A DNA stretch of 64,000 bases from Motilibacter peucedani (GCF_003634695.1 NZ_RBWV01000013.1:62001-126000), one strand, 5' to 3'. Shown: positions 49,529 through 58,825, numbered from the stretch's first letter. Numbers and translations are program-made. Notes: generated by a model not told the origin, from the letters alone.

Positions 49529-52500
49529 GCCGGCTGCGCGACCCCGCGCAGCTGCGCGACCTGCTCGGGGTGCCCTTCAGCGCGCCGCAGCTGGCGGCCG
49601 TCGCGGCTCCGCTCGAGCCGGGCGTGGTCGTGGCCGGCGCGGGCTCCGGCAAGACCACCGTCATGGCGGCCCGCGTCGTGTGGCTGGTGGGCAGCGGACA
49701 GGTGCGGCCGGAGCAGGTGCTCGGGCTCACCTTCACCAACAAGGCGGCGGCCGAGCTCGCCGGGCGGGTCCGCACGGCGCTCGCGACGGCCGGCCTGCTC
49801 GAGGGCGAGGTCGACGGCCTGCCGACGGTGTCGACCTACCACGCCTACGCGGGGTCGCTGGTGCAGGAGCACGGCCTGCGCCTGGGTGTCGAGCCGCGCG
49901 CCGCCCTGCTGGCCGACGCCACGCGCTTCCAGCTGGCCGAGCGCGTCGTCCGTGCCGCACCCGGCCCCTTCGCGGGGCTGACCAAGCAGGTCTCCAGCAT
50001 CGTCGCCGACCTGCTCGCGCTCGACGGCGAGCTCTCCGAGCACCTGGTCACGACCGAGCAGCTGCGGGCCCACGACCGGGCGCTCGCGGCCGAGGTCGAC
50101 GCCCTGCCCAAGCTGACCCAGAAGCTGCGCGACGTCCGCGACACGGCGGTCAAGCGGATCGAGCTCGCCGGCCTGGTCGACGCCTACCGCGCCGAGAAGA
50201 CCGCCCGGGCGCTGCTCGACTTCGGCGACCAGCTGGCCCTCGCCGCCCGCCTCGCCGAGGAGCAGCCGGCCGTGGCCGCCGCCGAGCGCGAGCGCTTCGC
50301 CGTGGTGCTGCTCGACGAGTACCAGGACACCTCGGTCGCCCAGCGCCGGATGCTCACCGGGCTGTTCGGCGCGGGGCACCCCGTGACCGCCGTGGGCGAC
50401 CCGTGCCAGGCGATCTACGGCTGGCGGGGCGCGTCGGTGGCCAACCTCGACGACTTCCCCCGCCACTTCGCCCGCCGCGACGGCACCCCGGCGACGCGCA
50501 CGAGCCTGACCGAGAACCGGCGCAGCGGGTCGCGGCTGCTCGAGCTCGCCAACACCCTGGCGGCCGCGCTCCACCTGCGCCACGCCGTCGAGCCGCTGGT
50601 CCCGTGCGAGGCCCGGCTCGACTCGGGCGAGACGGTGTGCGCCCTGCTGCCGACCTACGCCGAGGAGGTCGCCTGGGCGGCCGACCAGGTGCGCGCCGCC
50701 CTCGACGAGGGCACCCCGCCCGGGGAGGTGGCCGTGCTGGTGCGCGCCCGCAGCGACTTCGCCGCGCTGCACGCCGCGCTGGCCGAGCGCGAGGTGCCCG
50801 TCGAGGTCGTCGGGCTCGGCGGGCTGCTCGCGCTGCCCGAGGTGGCCGACGTGGTGGCCCTGCTCGAGGTCGCCGTCGACGCCACGGCCAACGCGGCGCT
50901 CGTGCGCCTGCTCACCGGCCCCCGCTGGCGCATCGGCCCCCGCGACCTGGCCCTGCTGGGCCGGCACGCCCGCGAGCTGGTGCGGGGCCTCGACGGCGTG
51001 GTCCCCGGGGCGCTCGAGCCCGGTGAGGGCGTCCACGTGGCGCTCTCCGAGGCCGTCGCGGGCACCGACCCGGCCGACGTCGTGTCGCTGCTCGACGCGC
51101 TGGAGCGGCCGGGCCCCGGGCACAGCCCCGAGGCGCGGGTGCGCTTCGCCGCCTTCGCCCGCGAGCTGGCCGACGTGCGCCGCAGCCTCGGCGACCCGCT
51201 GCTCGACGTGCTGACCCGCGTGGTCACCACCACCGGGCTCGACGTCGAGGTCGCGGCCAGCCCGTCGGCCGTGTCCGCCGGGCGGCAGGAGTCGCTCGCC
51301 GCCTTCCTCGACGTCGCCGCCCGCTTCGCCGACCTCGACGGCGCCGCCAGCCCCACCGCGTTCCTGGGCTTCCTGCGGGCGGCGGACGAATACGACCGGG
51401 GTCTCGACGCCACCGCTCCCAGCACGGCCGACACCGTCAAGCTGATGACCGCCCACAAGTCCAAGGGCCTCGAGTGGGACGTCGTGGTGCTGCCCGACCT
51501 CACCAAGGACGTCTTCCCGTCCAGCCGCGGCCGCTCGCGCTGGCCGACGACCGCGTCCGTGCTGCCCTCGCCCCTGCGCGGCGACGCCGACACCCTGCCC
51601 GAGCTGCTCGAGCTGACCGGCAAGAGCCTCGACGCCTACGTCGCCGAGGAGAAGGACGCCTCAGCGCTGGAGGAGCGCCGGCTCGGCTACGTCGCCGTCA
51701 CCCGCGCCAGGCGCCGGCTCGTCGCCAGCGGGCACTGGTGGGGCCCGACCCAGAAGCGCAGGCGCGGGCCGTCGGAGTACCTCCTCACCACGCGCGCGCA
51801 CGCGCTGGCCACCGGCGGTGTGGTCGCCGCCTGGGCCGACCCGCCGCCCGACGACGGGACGAACCCCCTGCGCGAGCTGCCCGCCAGCGCCTGGGTGTGG
51901 CCGGCGGCGCTCGAGCCGGAGGCGCTGGCCCGCCGGCGCTCGGCAGCCGCCGCGGTGCTGGAGGCGATGCGCACCCCCGTGCTGGCGTTCGACCCGCCGG
52001 CGCGCGACGAGCGGGGCGCCGCGGCCGGCGCGGCCGGAGACGAGCCCGACGACGACGAGGCCGCCGTCGTGCGCGGCTGGGCGCGCGACGCGGCGCTGCT
52101 GGTCGAGGAGGCGCGCGCGGCCCGCGCCCGCAGGCGCGAGGTCGAGCTGCCCACCTCGCTGACGACCACGCAGGTGCTCCGCCTGGCCGCCGACCCGGGC
52201 GCCCTCGCGCGCGACCTGGCCCGGCCGATGCCGCGCCCGCCCGCGACCGGTGCCCGCCGCGGCACGGCGTTCCACGCGTGGGTCGAGTCGCTGTTCTCCC
52301 AGCAGCCGCTGCTCGACCCCGACGAGCTGCCCGGCGCCGGTGACGCGGGCATCGACGACGACGCGGCCCTCGAGCGGCTGCGCGAGGCGTTCCTGCGCAC
52401 GCCCTACGCCGAGCGCGCGCCCTACGCCGTGGAGGCGCCGTTCGCGATCCTGCTAGGCGGGCGCATGGTGCGCGGCCGCATCGACGCCGTCTACACCACC

Positions 52501-52830
52501 GACGACGGGTTCGAGGTCGTCGACTGGAAGACCGGGCGCGAGCGGGCCGACCCGCTGCAGCTGGCGGTCTACCGCGAGGCGTGGGCGCAGCTGCAGGGCC
52601 TCGAGCCCGAGCGGGTCGGCGCGGCGTTCCTCTACGTCGCGAGCGGCGTCGTCGAGCGGCCCGACCCGCTGCCCGGCCGGGCCGAGCTCGAGGCGCTGCT
52701 CAGCTCGAGCACCAGCGCGGCGTGGTCGGAGACGGGCAGCGGCACCGCGCGCGGCTCCGACGCCGACCAGCCCGACAGCCCGTCGCCCAGCACCGCGTCG
52801 AACGCGAGGCGCGGCCGGGCCGACGGGTAG
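49525..52830 (+). CDS. adnB: AdnB-like helicase-nuclease subunit
   Basis: A 1101-residue partner of the preceding protein. Motor motifs are AGAGSGKTTVMAARV, LLDEYQDTSVAQ, GDPCQAIYGWRGA, MTAHKSKGLEWD and YVAVTRARRRL. The nuclease domain shows GTAFHAWVE, GRIDAVY and VVDWKTGR. The GTG start overlaps the adnA stop. The last 45 residues (from LLSSSTSAAWSE) are Ser/Gly/Asp-rich and lie opposite the convergent EEP gene, so they look like a read-through tail rather than a domain. Confidence 0.9.
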   Translation: MSRLRDPAQLRDLLGVPFSAPQLAAVAAPLEPGVVVAGAGSGKTTVMAARVVWLVGSGQVRPEQVLGLTFTNKAAAELAGRVRTALATAGLLEGEVDGLPTVSTYHAYAGSLVQEHGLRLGVEPRAALLADATRFQLAERVVRAAPGPFAGLTKQVSSIVADLLALDGELSEHLVTTEQLRAHDRALAAEVDALPKLTQKLRDVRDTAVKRIELAGLVDAYRAEKTARALLDFGDQLALAARLAEEQPAVAAAERERFAVVLLDEYQDTSVAQRRMLTGLFGAGHPVTAVGDPCQAIYGWRGASVANLDDFPRHFARRDGTPATRTSLTENRRSGSRLLELANTLAAALHLRHAVEPLVPCEARLDSGETVCALLPTYAEEVAWAADQVRAALDEGTPPGEVAVLVRARSDFAALHAALAEREVPVEVVGLGGLLALPEVADVVALLEVAVDATANAALVRLLTGPRWRIGPRDLALLGRHARELVRGLDGVVPGALEPGEGVHVALSEAVAGTDPADVVSLLDALERPGPGHSPEARVRFAAFARELADVRRSLGDPLLDVLTRVVTTTGLDVEVAASPSAVSAGRQESLAAFLDVAARFADLDGAASPTAFLGFLRAADEYDRGLDATAPSTADTVKLMTAHKSKGLEWDVVVLPDLTKDVFPSSRGRSRWPTTASVLPSPLRGDADTLPELLELTGKSLDAYVAEEKDASALEERRLGYVAVTRARRRLVASGHWWGPTQKRRRGPSEYLLTTRAHALATGGVVAAWADPPPDDGTNPLRELPASAWVWPAALEPEALARRRSAAAAVLEAMRTPVLAFDPPARDERGAAAGAAGDEPDDDEAAVVRGWARDAALLVEEARAARARRREVELPTSLTTTQVLRLAADPGALARDLARPMPRPPATGARRGTAFHAWVESLFSQQPLLDPDELPGAGDAGIDDDAALERLREAFLRTPYAERAPYAVEAPFAILLGGRMVRGRIDAVYTTDDGFEVVDWKTGRERADPLQLAVYREAWAQLQGLEPERVGAAFLYVASGVVERPDPLPGRAELEALLSSSTSAAWSETGSGTARGSDADQPDSPSPSTASNARRGRADG

Positions 52831-53486
52831 GTCGGCACCCGGCCGACCTGCTGCCACCCGGAGACCCGCCCGGGCAGCCCGCCCGGCAGGTTGAGGTCGC
52901 CGAGCAGCACGCGCGGGGCCGGCAGCTCGGCCCGTGCCCAGCGCACCACCTGCCGCAGCTGGCGCACGTTGAAGCCCGGGACGAACGACAGGTGCGCGGT
53001 CACGACCGAGACCGGGCCGTCCGCGGTCTCCACGACCGCGGCCAGGGCGGCGCGCGGCTCGTCCGGCACGACGACCACGCGCGGGCGGGGGTCGCCGGGC
53101 ACCACGAGGGGCGCGCCGAACGGCGCCGCGGCCAGCCGCAGCTCGGCCCAGCGCAGCACCGGCAGCCGCGAGAGCAGCGCGATGCCGTAGGCCGGCGAGC
53201 CCTGCACGACCTCGCCGAGGACGGTCGGTCGCCACGTGCGGTGGCGCCCCGGCGTACCCACCAGCGTCGGCAGCCAGCGCCAGTCCACCGCGCCCAGCGC
53301 GTCGGCGGCGACCGCCGCCTCGCGCAGCCCGTGGGAGCGCGGCTGCTCGGAGTCGACCTCCTGCAGGCCGAGGACGTCGGCGTCGAGGGCGGTCACCGCC
53401 GACCGCAGCGCCGCCTCGGACACCGTGCCGTCCGTGGTCGACACCCCGTGCAGCAGGTTCCAGGTCGCGAGCCGCAGCGCGGTCAC
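52632..53486 (-). CDS. Endonuclease/exonuclease/phosphatase family protein
   Basis: A 284-residue metal-dependent hydrolase. EEP motifs are ATWNLLHGV, VLGLQEVDSEQPRS, VVTAHLSF, LLGDLNLP and the C-terminal SDHAAL. The substrate could be DNA, a phosphoinositide-like lipid or another phosphodiester. It is the last gene of the kinase-DUF4097-EEP operon; its GTG overlaps the upstream stop (GTGA). The 3' end runs 199 nt into adnB on the other strand, and the last 25 residues after the SDH motif are low complexity. Confidence 0.87.
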   Translation of the reverse strand: MTALRLATWNLLHGVSTTDGTVSEAALRSAVTALDADVLGLQEVDSEQPRSHGLREAAVAADALGAVDWRWLPTLVGTPGRHRTWRPTVLGEVVQGSPAYGIALLSRLPVLRWAELRLAAAPFGAPLVVPGDPRPRVVVVPDEPRAALAAVVETADGPVSVVTAHLSFVPGFNVRQLRQVVRWARAELPAPRVLLGDLNLPGGLPGRVSGWQQVGRVPTYPSARPRLAFDAVLGDGLSGWSASEPRAVPLPVSDHAALVLELSSASSSARPGSGSGRSTTPLAT

Positions 53487-54256
53487 CGCGGCAGCACCGT
53501 CACGTCGCCGGAGTCGGTGTGCGCCGTCACCCGGTGCGCGGAGGCGGAGTCCTGGCGGACGCGTACGGTGCGGGAGCCCGAGTCGGTCTCGATGCCGACG
53601 CGGTAGCCCACCGTCCCGGGCACCGCCACCCGCACCGTGCCGGAGTCGGTGGTCACGGTGACCGCGTCGGGCACCGCCGGCAGGTCGAGCCGCACGTCGC
53701 CGGAGTCGGCGTGCGCCTGCACCGTGGCCGCCGACCCGCCGCTGGCGCGGACCGCTCCGGAGTCGGTGCCGAGGTCGAGGTCGCCGACGACGTCGGTGAC
53801 CGTGAGCGAGCCGCTGTCCGTGCGCGCCTTGAGCCGGCCCCGGGTGCCCTGGACGCTGAGCCTGTCGTCGGCCCGCAGGTCGAGGCTGGTGGCGCGCGGC
53901 ACGCGCAGGGTGAGGGTCACGGCGGGGGTCCATCCGATCGACGCGGGGCACGACATGCGCACCACGAGTGTCGTCCCCTCCAGCGTGACGTTGTGGCGGG
54001 GGCGCGCCAGCGACCAGGAGTCCTTCCACGACAGGGCCGCGTCGGTGCGGTCCTCGCCGACCACGTGCACCGAGCCGCCGCACCAGCTGGAGGGCGCGAC
54101 GCGCACGGCGGTGACGGTGCCGGCGACCGACGAGGTCGACGACGCGGAGTGCCGCGCCATGACGATGACCAGGTTGAGCGCCGTCCAGCCGATGCCCAGG
54201 ACGGCGAAGACCGCTCCGACCACGAGCAGGGGCGTACGGGCGGGGTGCCGGCTCAT
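53483..54256 (-). CDS. DUF4097 beta-repeat membrane-anchored protein
   Basis: A 257-residue protein with one N-terminal membrane helix (LLVVGAVFAVLGIGWTALNL) and an outside beta-rich domain of the DUF4097 type. The motif (T/A)DSG recurs six times at roughly 20-residue steps (TDSGSL, TDSGAV, ADSGDV, TDSGTV, TDSGSR, TDSGDV), as expected for a right-handed beta-helix-like fold. It is coupled to the histidine kinase by ATGA and to the EEP gene by GTGA. It may sense envelope state for the kinase; this is inference. Confidence 0.85.
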   Translation of the reverse strand: MSRHPARTPLLVVGAVFAVLGIGWTALNLVIVMARHSASSTSSVAGTVTAVRVAPSSWCGGSVHVVGEDRTDAALSWKDSWSLARPRHNVTLEGTTLVVRMSCPASIGWTPAVTLTLRVPRATSLDLRADDRLSVQGTRGRLKARTDSGSLTVTDVVGDLDLGTDSGAVRASGGSAATVQAHADSGDVRLDLPAVPDAVTVTTDSGTVRVAVPGTVGYRVGIETDSGSRTVRVRQDSASAHRVTAHTDSGDVTVLPR

Positions 54257-55581
54257 GCCTGCGCTCCTTCGGCAGGGGCGGGGAGCTCGGCCCGCACGAC
54301 GGTCGGACCGCCCGGGGGGCTGGTGACGGAGAACGTGCCGTCGACGCCGGCGAGCCGGCCGGCCAGGCCGCGCAGGCCGCTCCCGCGGGCGGTGTCGGCG
54401 CCGCCCCGGCCGTCGTCGCGCACCTCGAGCAGCAGGGTGTCGCCCACGCGGCGGGCCAGGACGCTGGCCTCGCGGGCGTCGGCGTGCTTCGCCACGTTGG
54501 TGAGCGCCTCGACCACCGTGTAGTAGGCGACCGCCTCGACGTCGGGGGCCGGACGCGGGTCGACCGAGATGTCGAGGTGCACGGGCAGGGGCAGCCGGGC
54601 GGCCACCGGCGCGAGCGCTGCGGCGAGCCCGCGGTCGGTGAGGATCGAGGGGTGGATGCCGCGGGCGAGGTCGCGGATCTCGGTCATGGCGAGCTTCGCC
54701 TCGCGGTGCGCCTCGGCCAGCAGCTCGCGGGCGCCCTCCGGGTCGGTCTCGAGCCGGTTCTGCGCGCGGCCCAGGCTCATGGCGAGCGAGACGAGCCGCT
54801 GCTGGGCGCCGTCGTGCAGGTCGCGCTCGATCCGCTGGCGCTCGGCGTCTGCGGCGGCCACGACGCCGGCCCGGGTCTCGGTCAGCGTGTCGACGCGGGC
54901 AGCGAGCTCGGCCCGCTCGTCGCGCCCGAGCAGGGTGCGCGCCAGCCAGACGTCGCCCGCTGCTGCGGCGCGCACGCCCCACGGCGCCAGGAACAGCACC
55001 ATGACGCCGAGGAAGGTCCAGGCCGGCAGCGTCCACCCGTCGCGCAGCACCGCCAGCTGCGAGCGGTCCATCCGCGCGCTCCAGCCGAGCACCGTCGCGA
55101 GCGCGAGACCGCAGCCCGGCACGCCGAACGCGAGCACGCTGGTCACGACCGCGAAGGGCAGCGCGAGCAGGTGGTAGGACAGCTGGCGCCACTGCGTGCC
55201 GCTCCTGATCTCGGCCCGGGCCCGCTCGACCAGCCCGCCGCCGCGCCGGGGCGGGCTGGGGGCGGGGATGCGCACGCCGAGCACCGCCTCGATGCGCCCG
55301 CGCTGCATCCGCGCGAACGCCCGGCTGGCCGCGAAGGTCAGCAGCAGCAGGGGAACCCCGAGCAGGAAGAGCACCATCAGGCTGAGCGACAGCGCCAGGA
55401 GCACAACCACGACGGTGAAGGGCACGACGGCCACCAGCAGGTCGAGCGCGACGTGCGCCACGCTCGGCAGCAGCGCCGGCAGCGAGGCGCCCTCGGCGGC
55501 CTCGGCCCGCGCGGGGGCGGGCGGGCTCTCGGCGGGTGGGGCGGGGGCGTCGCCGCCGACGGGTGCAGTGGTCTCGGACAC
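54253..55581 (-). CDS. NarL-type membrane sensor histidine kinase
   Basis: A 442-residue kinase with a Pro/Ala-rich N-terminus, about five hydrophobic segments, a HisKA_3 dimerisation domain and a HATPase domain. The phospho-acceptor His is in RIERDLHDGAQQRL and the ATP lid region reads DDGRGGADTARGSGLRGLAGRL. The usual LuxR-type response regulator gene is not adjacent, so this kinase is an orphan here. The GTG has TAGCCT 7 nt upstream; GAGGAC within the spacer could also serve as a weak ribosome site. It heads the operon with DUF4097 and EEP genes. Confidence 0.88.
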   Translation of the reverse strand: MSETTAPVGGDAPAPPAESPPAPARAEAAEGASLPALLPSVAHVALDLLVAVVPFTVVVVLLALSLSLMVLFLLGVPLLLLTFAASRAFARMQRGRIEAVLGVRIPAPSPPRRGGGLVERARAEIRSGTQWRQLSYHLLALPFAVVTSVLAFGVPGCGLALATVLGWSARMDRSQLAVLRDGWTLPAWTFLGVMVLFLAPWGVRAAAAGDVWLARTLLGRDERAELAARVDTLTETRAGVVAAADAERQRIERDLHDGAQQRLVSLAMSLGRAQNRLETDPEGARELLAEAHREAKLAMTEIRDLARGIHPSILTDRGLAAALAPVAARLPLPVHLDISVDPRPAPDVEAVAYYTVVEALTNVAKHADAREASVLARRVGDTLLLEVRDDGRGGADTARGSGLRGLAGRLAGVDGTFSVTSPPGGPTVVRAELPAPAEGAQA

Positions 55582-55588
55582 GTCCTCG

Positions 55589-55594
55589 AGGCTA
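55589..55594 (-). promoter_or_regulatory. -10 element of the kinase operon
   Basis: TAGCCT on the minus strand ends 7 nt before the GTG at 55581. Confidence 0.4.
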
Positions 55595-55684
55595 GGGAAG
55601 CGGTGGACCGGCCGCCATGAGGCGTGCTGGCCGGTCGGGGGTGGGGATGGCCCTACCCCTCGTGCCGGTACGCCGTCCCACGGT

Positions 55685-55690
55685 TAGTGT
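55685..55690 (+). promoter_or_regulatory. -10 element, leaderless M20 peptidase gene
   Basis: TAGTGT ends 6 nt before the GTG at 55697. The spacer CGCCGG has no ribosome-binding site. Confidence 0.5.
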
Positions 55691-55696
55691 CGCCGG

Positions 55697-57103
55697 GTGA
55701 CCACCGTTGCCGACGTCGTCGCCGCGCAGGCCGACCAGTGGCTCGACCAGCTCGTCGAGTGGCTGCGGATCCCGAGCCAGTCCGGCGACCCCGCGCTCGC
55801 CGGTGAGGTGCGGCGCAGCGCCGAGTGGCTCGCCGCCGCGCTGCGCTCGGCCGGGTTCCCCACCGTGGAGCTGTGGGAGACGCCGGGGCTGCCCTCCGTC
55901 TACGCGGAGTGGCCGGCCGACGACCCGGACGCTCCCGTCGCGCTCGTCTACGCGCACCACGACGTGCAGCCGGTCGAGCCGCTCGAGCAGTGGGTGCGCC
56001 CGCCCTACGAGCCGCGCGTCGAGGGCGACCGGCTCTACGCCCGCGGCGTCGCGGACGACAAGGGCCACGTCGCCATGCACCTGCTCGGCCTGCGCGCGCA
56101 CCTGGAGGCCGGCGGCCGCAGCGCTCCCGCCGTCACGCTCAAGCTGCTCGTCGAGGGCGAGGAGGAGTCGGGCTCGCCGCACTTCCCGGCCCTGCTGGCC
56201 GCGCAGCGCGAGCGCCTGGCCTGCGACGTGGTGGTCGTCTCCGACACCGGCATGTGGGCCGAGGACGTGCCCTCGACCGTGATCGGGCTGCGCGGGATGC
56301 TCTACCTGCACCTCGACCTGGTCGCGCGCGACGTCGACCTGCACTCCGGCTCGTTCGGCGGCGCGGTGCTGAACCCCGCCACGGCTGTGGCCCGCATCCT
56401 CGGCCGGCTCCACGACGACGACGGCCGCGTCGCCGTGCCGGGCTTCTACGACGGCGTCGTCGACCCCAGCGACGAGGAGCGCGCGCTCATCGCGTCGCTG
56501 CCCTTCGACGAGCAGGAGTGGCTGGCGAACGCCCACTCCCGCGTCGCCTCCGGCGAGGCCGGCTGGACGACGCTCGAACGGGTGTGGTGCCGGCCGACCG
56601 CCGAGGTCAACGGATTCTGGGGCGGCCACGTCGGCGCCGGCAGCAAGACGATCGTGCCGCGCGAGGCCCACGCCCACGTGTCGTTCCGCATCGTCGCCGG
56701 CCAGGAGCCCGCGAAGGTTCGCGAGGCCGTCGAGGCCTGGCTGGCCGACTGCGCCCCGTCGGGCGCGCAGCTCTCGCTCGAGTGGGAGGGCGACGGCGTA
56801 CGCGCCTGCTCCACCTCCCTCGACGCGCCGGCCCTGCAGGCGCTGCACCGCGCGATGGAGACCGCGTTCGGGGTGCCGGTGCGCGTGACGCGCGAGGGCG
56901 GCTCGGGGCCCGAGGCCGACATCCAGGAGGCGCTCGGCGTGCCGCTCGTCTACCTCGGCGCGACGCTGCCCGACGCCGGCTGCCACGCCCCCAACGAGAA
57001 CGCCCACATCCCCACGCTGCTCAAGGGCGCGCAGTCCGCGGCGCACCTCTGGGACGAGCTGGCGGCGCTCGGCGCCGAGACCGTCCGCAGGGAGCACGCG
57101 TGA
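55697..57103 (+). CDS. M20 family dipeptidase
   Basis: A 468-residue two-zinc peptidase. Metal and catalytic residues appear in YAHHDVQP (His, Asp), GVADDKGH (Asp), EGEEESGSP (general-base Glu and ligand Glu), DTGMW (Asp) and the C-terminal CHAPNENAHIP (His). The dimerisation domain holds DLHSGSFGGAV, the M20 motif that closes the active site. It cleaves dipeptides or similar amides in the cytoplasm. The stop overlaps nudC (GTGA), so both are coexpressed. Confidence 0.9.
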   Translation: MTTVADVVAAQADQWLDQLVEWLRIPSQSGDPALAGEVRRSAEWLAAALRSAGFPTVELWETPGLPSVYAEWPADDPDAPVALVYAHHDVQPVEPLEQWVRPPYEPRVEGDRLYARGVADDKGHVAMHLLGLRAHLEAGGRSAPAVTLKLLVEGEEESGSPHFPALLAAQRERLACDVVVVSDTGMWAEDVPSTVIGLRGMLYLHLDLVARDVDLHSGSFGGAVLNPATAVARILGRLHDDDGRVAVPGFYDGVVDPSDEERALIASLPFDEQEWLANAHSRVASGEAGWTTLERVWCRPTAEVNGFWGGHVGAGSKTIVPREAHAHVSFRIVAGQEPAKVREAVEAWLADCAPSGAQLSLEWEGDGVRACSTSLDAPALQALHRAMETAFGVPVRVTREGGSGPEADIQEALGVPLVYLGATLPDAGCHAPNENAHIPTLLKGAQSAAHLWDELAALGAETVRREHA

Positions 57104-57993
57104 GCCTCGGCGAGCTGGCGCTCTCGCGCTCCGGGATCGACCGCGCGGCCGAGCTGCGCACCCGGCCTGAGGAGCTCGAGCTGCGGTGGAAGGACCCGGG
57201 CAGCCGGGTGCTGCGCGTCTACCCGGGCGGCCGGTTCGTCGTGCACGACGACGCGCTGGTCCTGGAGTCCGCCCTCGACGCGCCGCCGGAGCGCCGGGTG
57301 TTCCTCGGCCTCGACCCGGAGGACACCGCGTACTTCGCCCTGCTGCCCGTCGGCGAGCACGCGCCCGAGGGTGCGGTGACGCTGCGCGAGGTCGGCACCC
57401 TGCTGGCCGCCCGCGACGTCGGGCTGGCGGTGAACGCCGTCGCGCTCGCCAACTGGCACGCCACCCACACCCACTGCCCGCGCTGCGGCGCGGCGACCGA
57501 GGTGACCGACGGCGGCCACGTGCGCCACTGCCCGGTCGACGGCACACAGCACTACCCCCGCACGGACTCCGCGGTCATCATGGCGATCGTCGACGCCGAC
57601 GACCGGCTGCTGCTGGGCCGGCAGGCGTCCTGGCCGGAGGGCCGGTTCAGCACGCTGGCCGGGTTCGTCGAGCCGGGCGAGAGCCTCGAGCAGGCCGTGC
57701 GCCGCGAGGTCGCCGAGGAGGTCGGCGTCACCGTCGGTGAGGTCACCTACCTCGGCAGCCAGGCCTGGCCGTTCCCCGCCAGCCTGATGCTCGGCTTCAC
57801 CGGCCGGGCGCTGACCACCGAGCTGCGCGCCGACGAGGTCGAGATCGCGCAGGCCCGGTGGGTCAGCCGCGAGGAGTTCGGCCGCGAGACCGCCGCGGGC
57901 ACCCTGCGCCTGCCGCCCGCGGTCTCCATCGCCCGGCGGCTGATCGAGCACTGGTACGGCGCCGAGCTGCCCGCCGAGGGCACCTGGCGCTGA
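57100..57993 (+). CDS. nudC: NAD(H) pyrophosphatase NudC
   Basis: A 297-residue Nudix hydrolase that cleaves NAD(H) and NAD caps on RNA. The Nudix box is GFVEPGESLEQAV followed by RREVAEEVGV. The NudC-specific SQAWPFPASLM is intact. A zinc-ribbon lies before the box (HCPRCG ... RHCPVDG), but the fourth Cys of the usual Cx2C pair is Asp. The GTG overlaps the peptidase stop. NudC next to mycoredoxin and UvrD2 is the mycobacterial order. Confidence 0.92.
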   Translation: MSLGELALSRSGIDRAAELRTRPEELELRWKDPGSRVLRVYPGGRFVVHDDALVLESALDAPPERRVFLGLDPEDTAYFALLPVGEHAPEGAVTLREVGTLLAARDVGLAVNAVALANWHATHTHCPRCGAATEVTDGGHVRHCPVDGTQHYPRTDSAVIMAIVDADDRLLLGRQASWPEGRFSTLAGFVEPGESLEQAVRREVAEEVGVTVGEVTYLGSQAWPFPASLMLGFTGRALTTELRADEVEIAQARWVSREEFGRETAAGTLRLPPAVSIARRLIEHWYGAELPAEGTWR

Positions 57994-58069
57994 GGCGCTC
58001 CTCCCGGGGCGTCAGCCCCGCGCCTGCCGGACTATCAGGCCGGTGGCCCGTGCTGCCGAAGCACCGGGC

Positions 58070-58825
58070 ATGAGCACCCGCACCCGCCTCGTCGCCGCGC
58101 TGGTGCCGGCGCTGGTGGCCGTCCCGGTGGCGGCACCGGCAGCCCTGGCAGCCGGCTCCGGGCACACCGCCCACCGGACGCCGCACCGCACCGCCGTCCC
58201 GCGCTGCCTGGGGCACGCGGCCACCCTGGTGGTGACCCGCACCTCGCCCGCGACGGTCCGGGGCACCGCCCGCCGCGACGTCATCGTGGTCACCGGCGGG
58301 CGGCACACCGTCTGGGCGCTCGCCGGCGACGACCTGGTGTGCGGCGGGCCGCAGGCCGACGTCGTGCACGGCGGTCCGGGCGACGACGTCCTCGTCGGCG
58401 GCGGCGGCCGCGACACCCTGCTCGGCGAGGGCGGGCGCGACACCGTCGAGGGCGTGCGCGAGCCCGCCGCCCGGCGCGCACCGGCTGCGACGCCGCGGCC
58501 GGCCCCGTCGGCGGGCTCCGGCCGCGCGCCGGCGACCGGCACGTCCGGGACCGGCACCAGCAGCAGCCGGGTCGTGGGACCGGGCCCGGACGACAGCGGC
58601 GAGCCGCCCGAGCTGCCTGACCCGACGATCGACGACCCGGGGTCCGGCGGCACCGACGACGGCACGTCCGACGGCACTGGCGACAGCACGAGCGGCACTG
58701 ACGACGCGACGTCCGAGGGCACCGACGACGGCGCCAGCGGCTGGGACGGCAGCGCGTACGACTGGCTGGACGGCGGCGGCGGCAGCGGGAGCGGCGGCGG
58801 GGCCGACGGTCCGGCAGACGCCTAG
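58070..58825 (+). CDS. Secreted protein with RTX-like calcium-binding repeats
   Basis: A 251-residue protein with a signal peptide (TRLVAALVPALVAVPVAAPA, residues 5-24, followed by Ala-rich cleavage region). A short block of glycine-rich nonapeptide-like repeats follows (GGPGDDVLVGGGGRDTLLG), as in calcium-binding hemolysin-type domains. The C-terminal half is a disordered Asp/Ser/Thr/Gly tail with GTDDGTSDGTGDSTSGTDD. There is no anchor, so it should be released. Ca2+ binding by so few repeats is uncertain. The ATG at 58070 is placed at the signal peptide start. Confidence 0.75.
   Translation: MSTRTRLVAALVPALVAVPVAAPAALAAGSGHTAHRTPHRTAVPRCLGHAATLVVTRTSPATVRGTARRDVIVVTGGRHTVWALAGDDLVCGGPQADVVHGGPGDDVLVGGGGRDTLLGEGGRDTVEGVREPAARRAPAATPRPAPSAGSGRAPATGTSGTGTSSSRVVGPGPDDSGEPPELPDPTIDDPGSGGTDDGTSDGTGDSTSGTDDATSEGTDDGASGWDGSAYDWLDGGGGSGSGGGADGPADA

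Noticed and set aside
49234-51456. Long minus-strand frame opposite adnB
   Set aside because: It is antisense to conserved helicase motifs and has a low-complexity Arg/Gly/Val translation.
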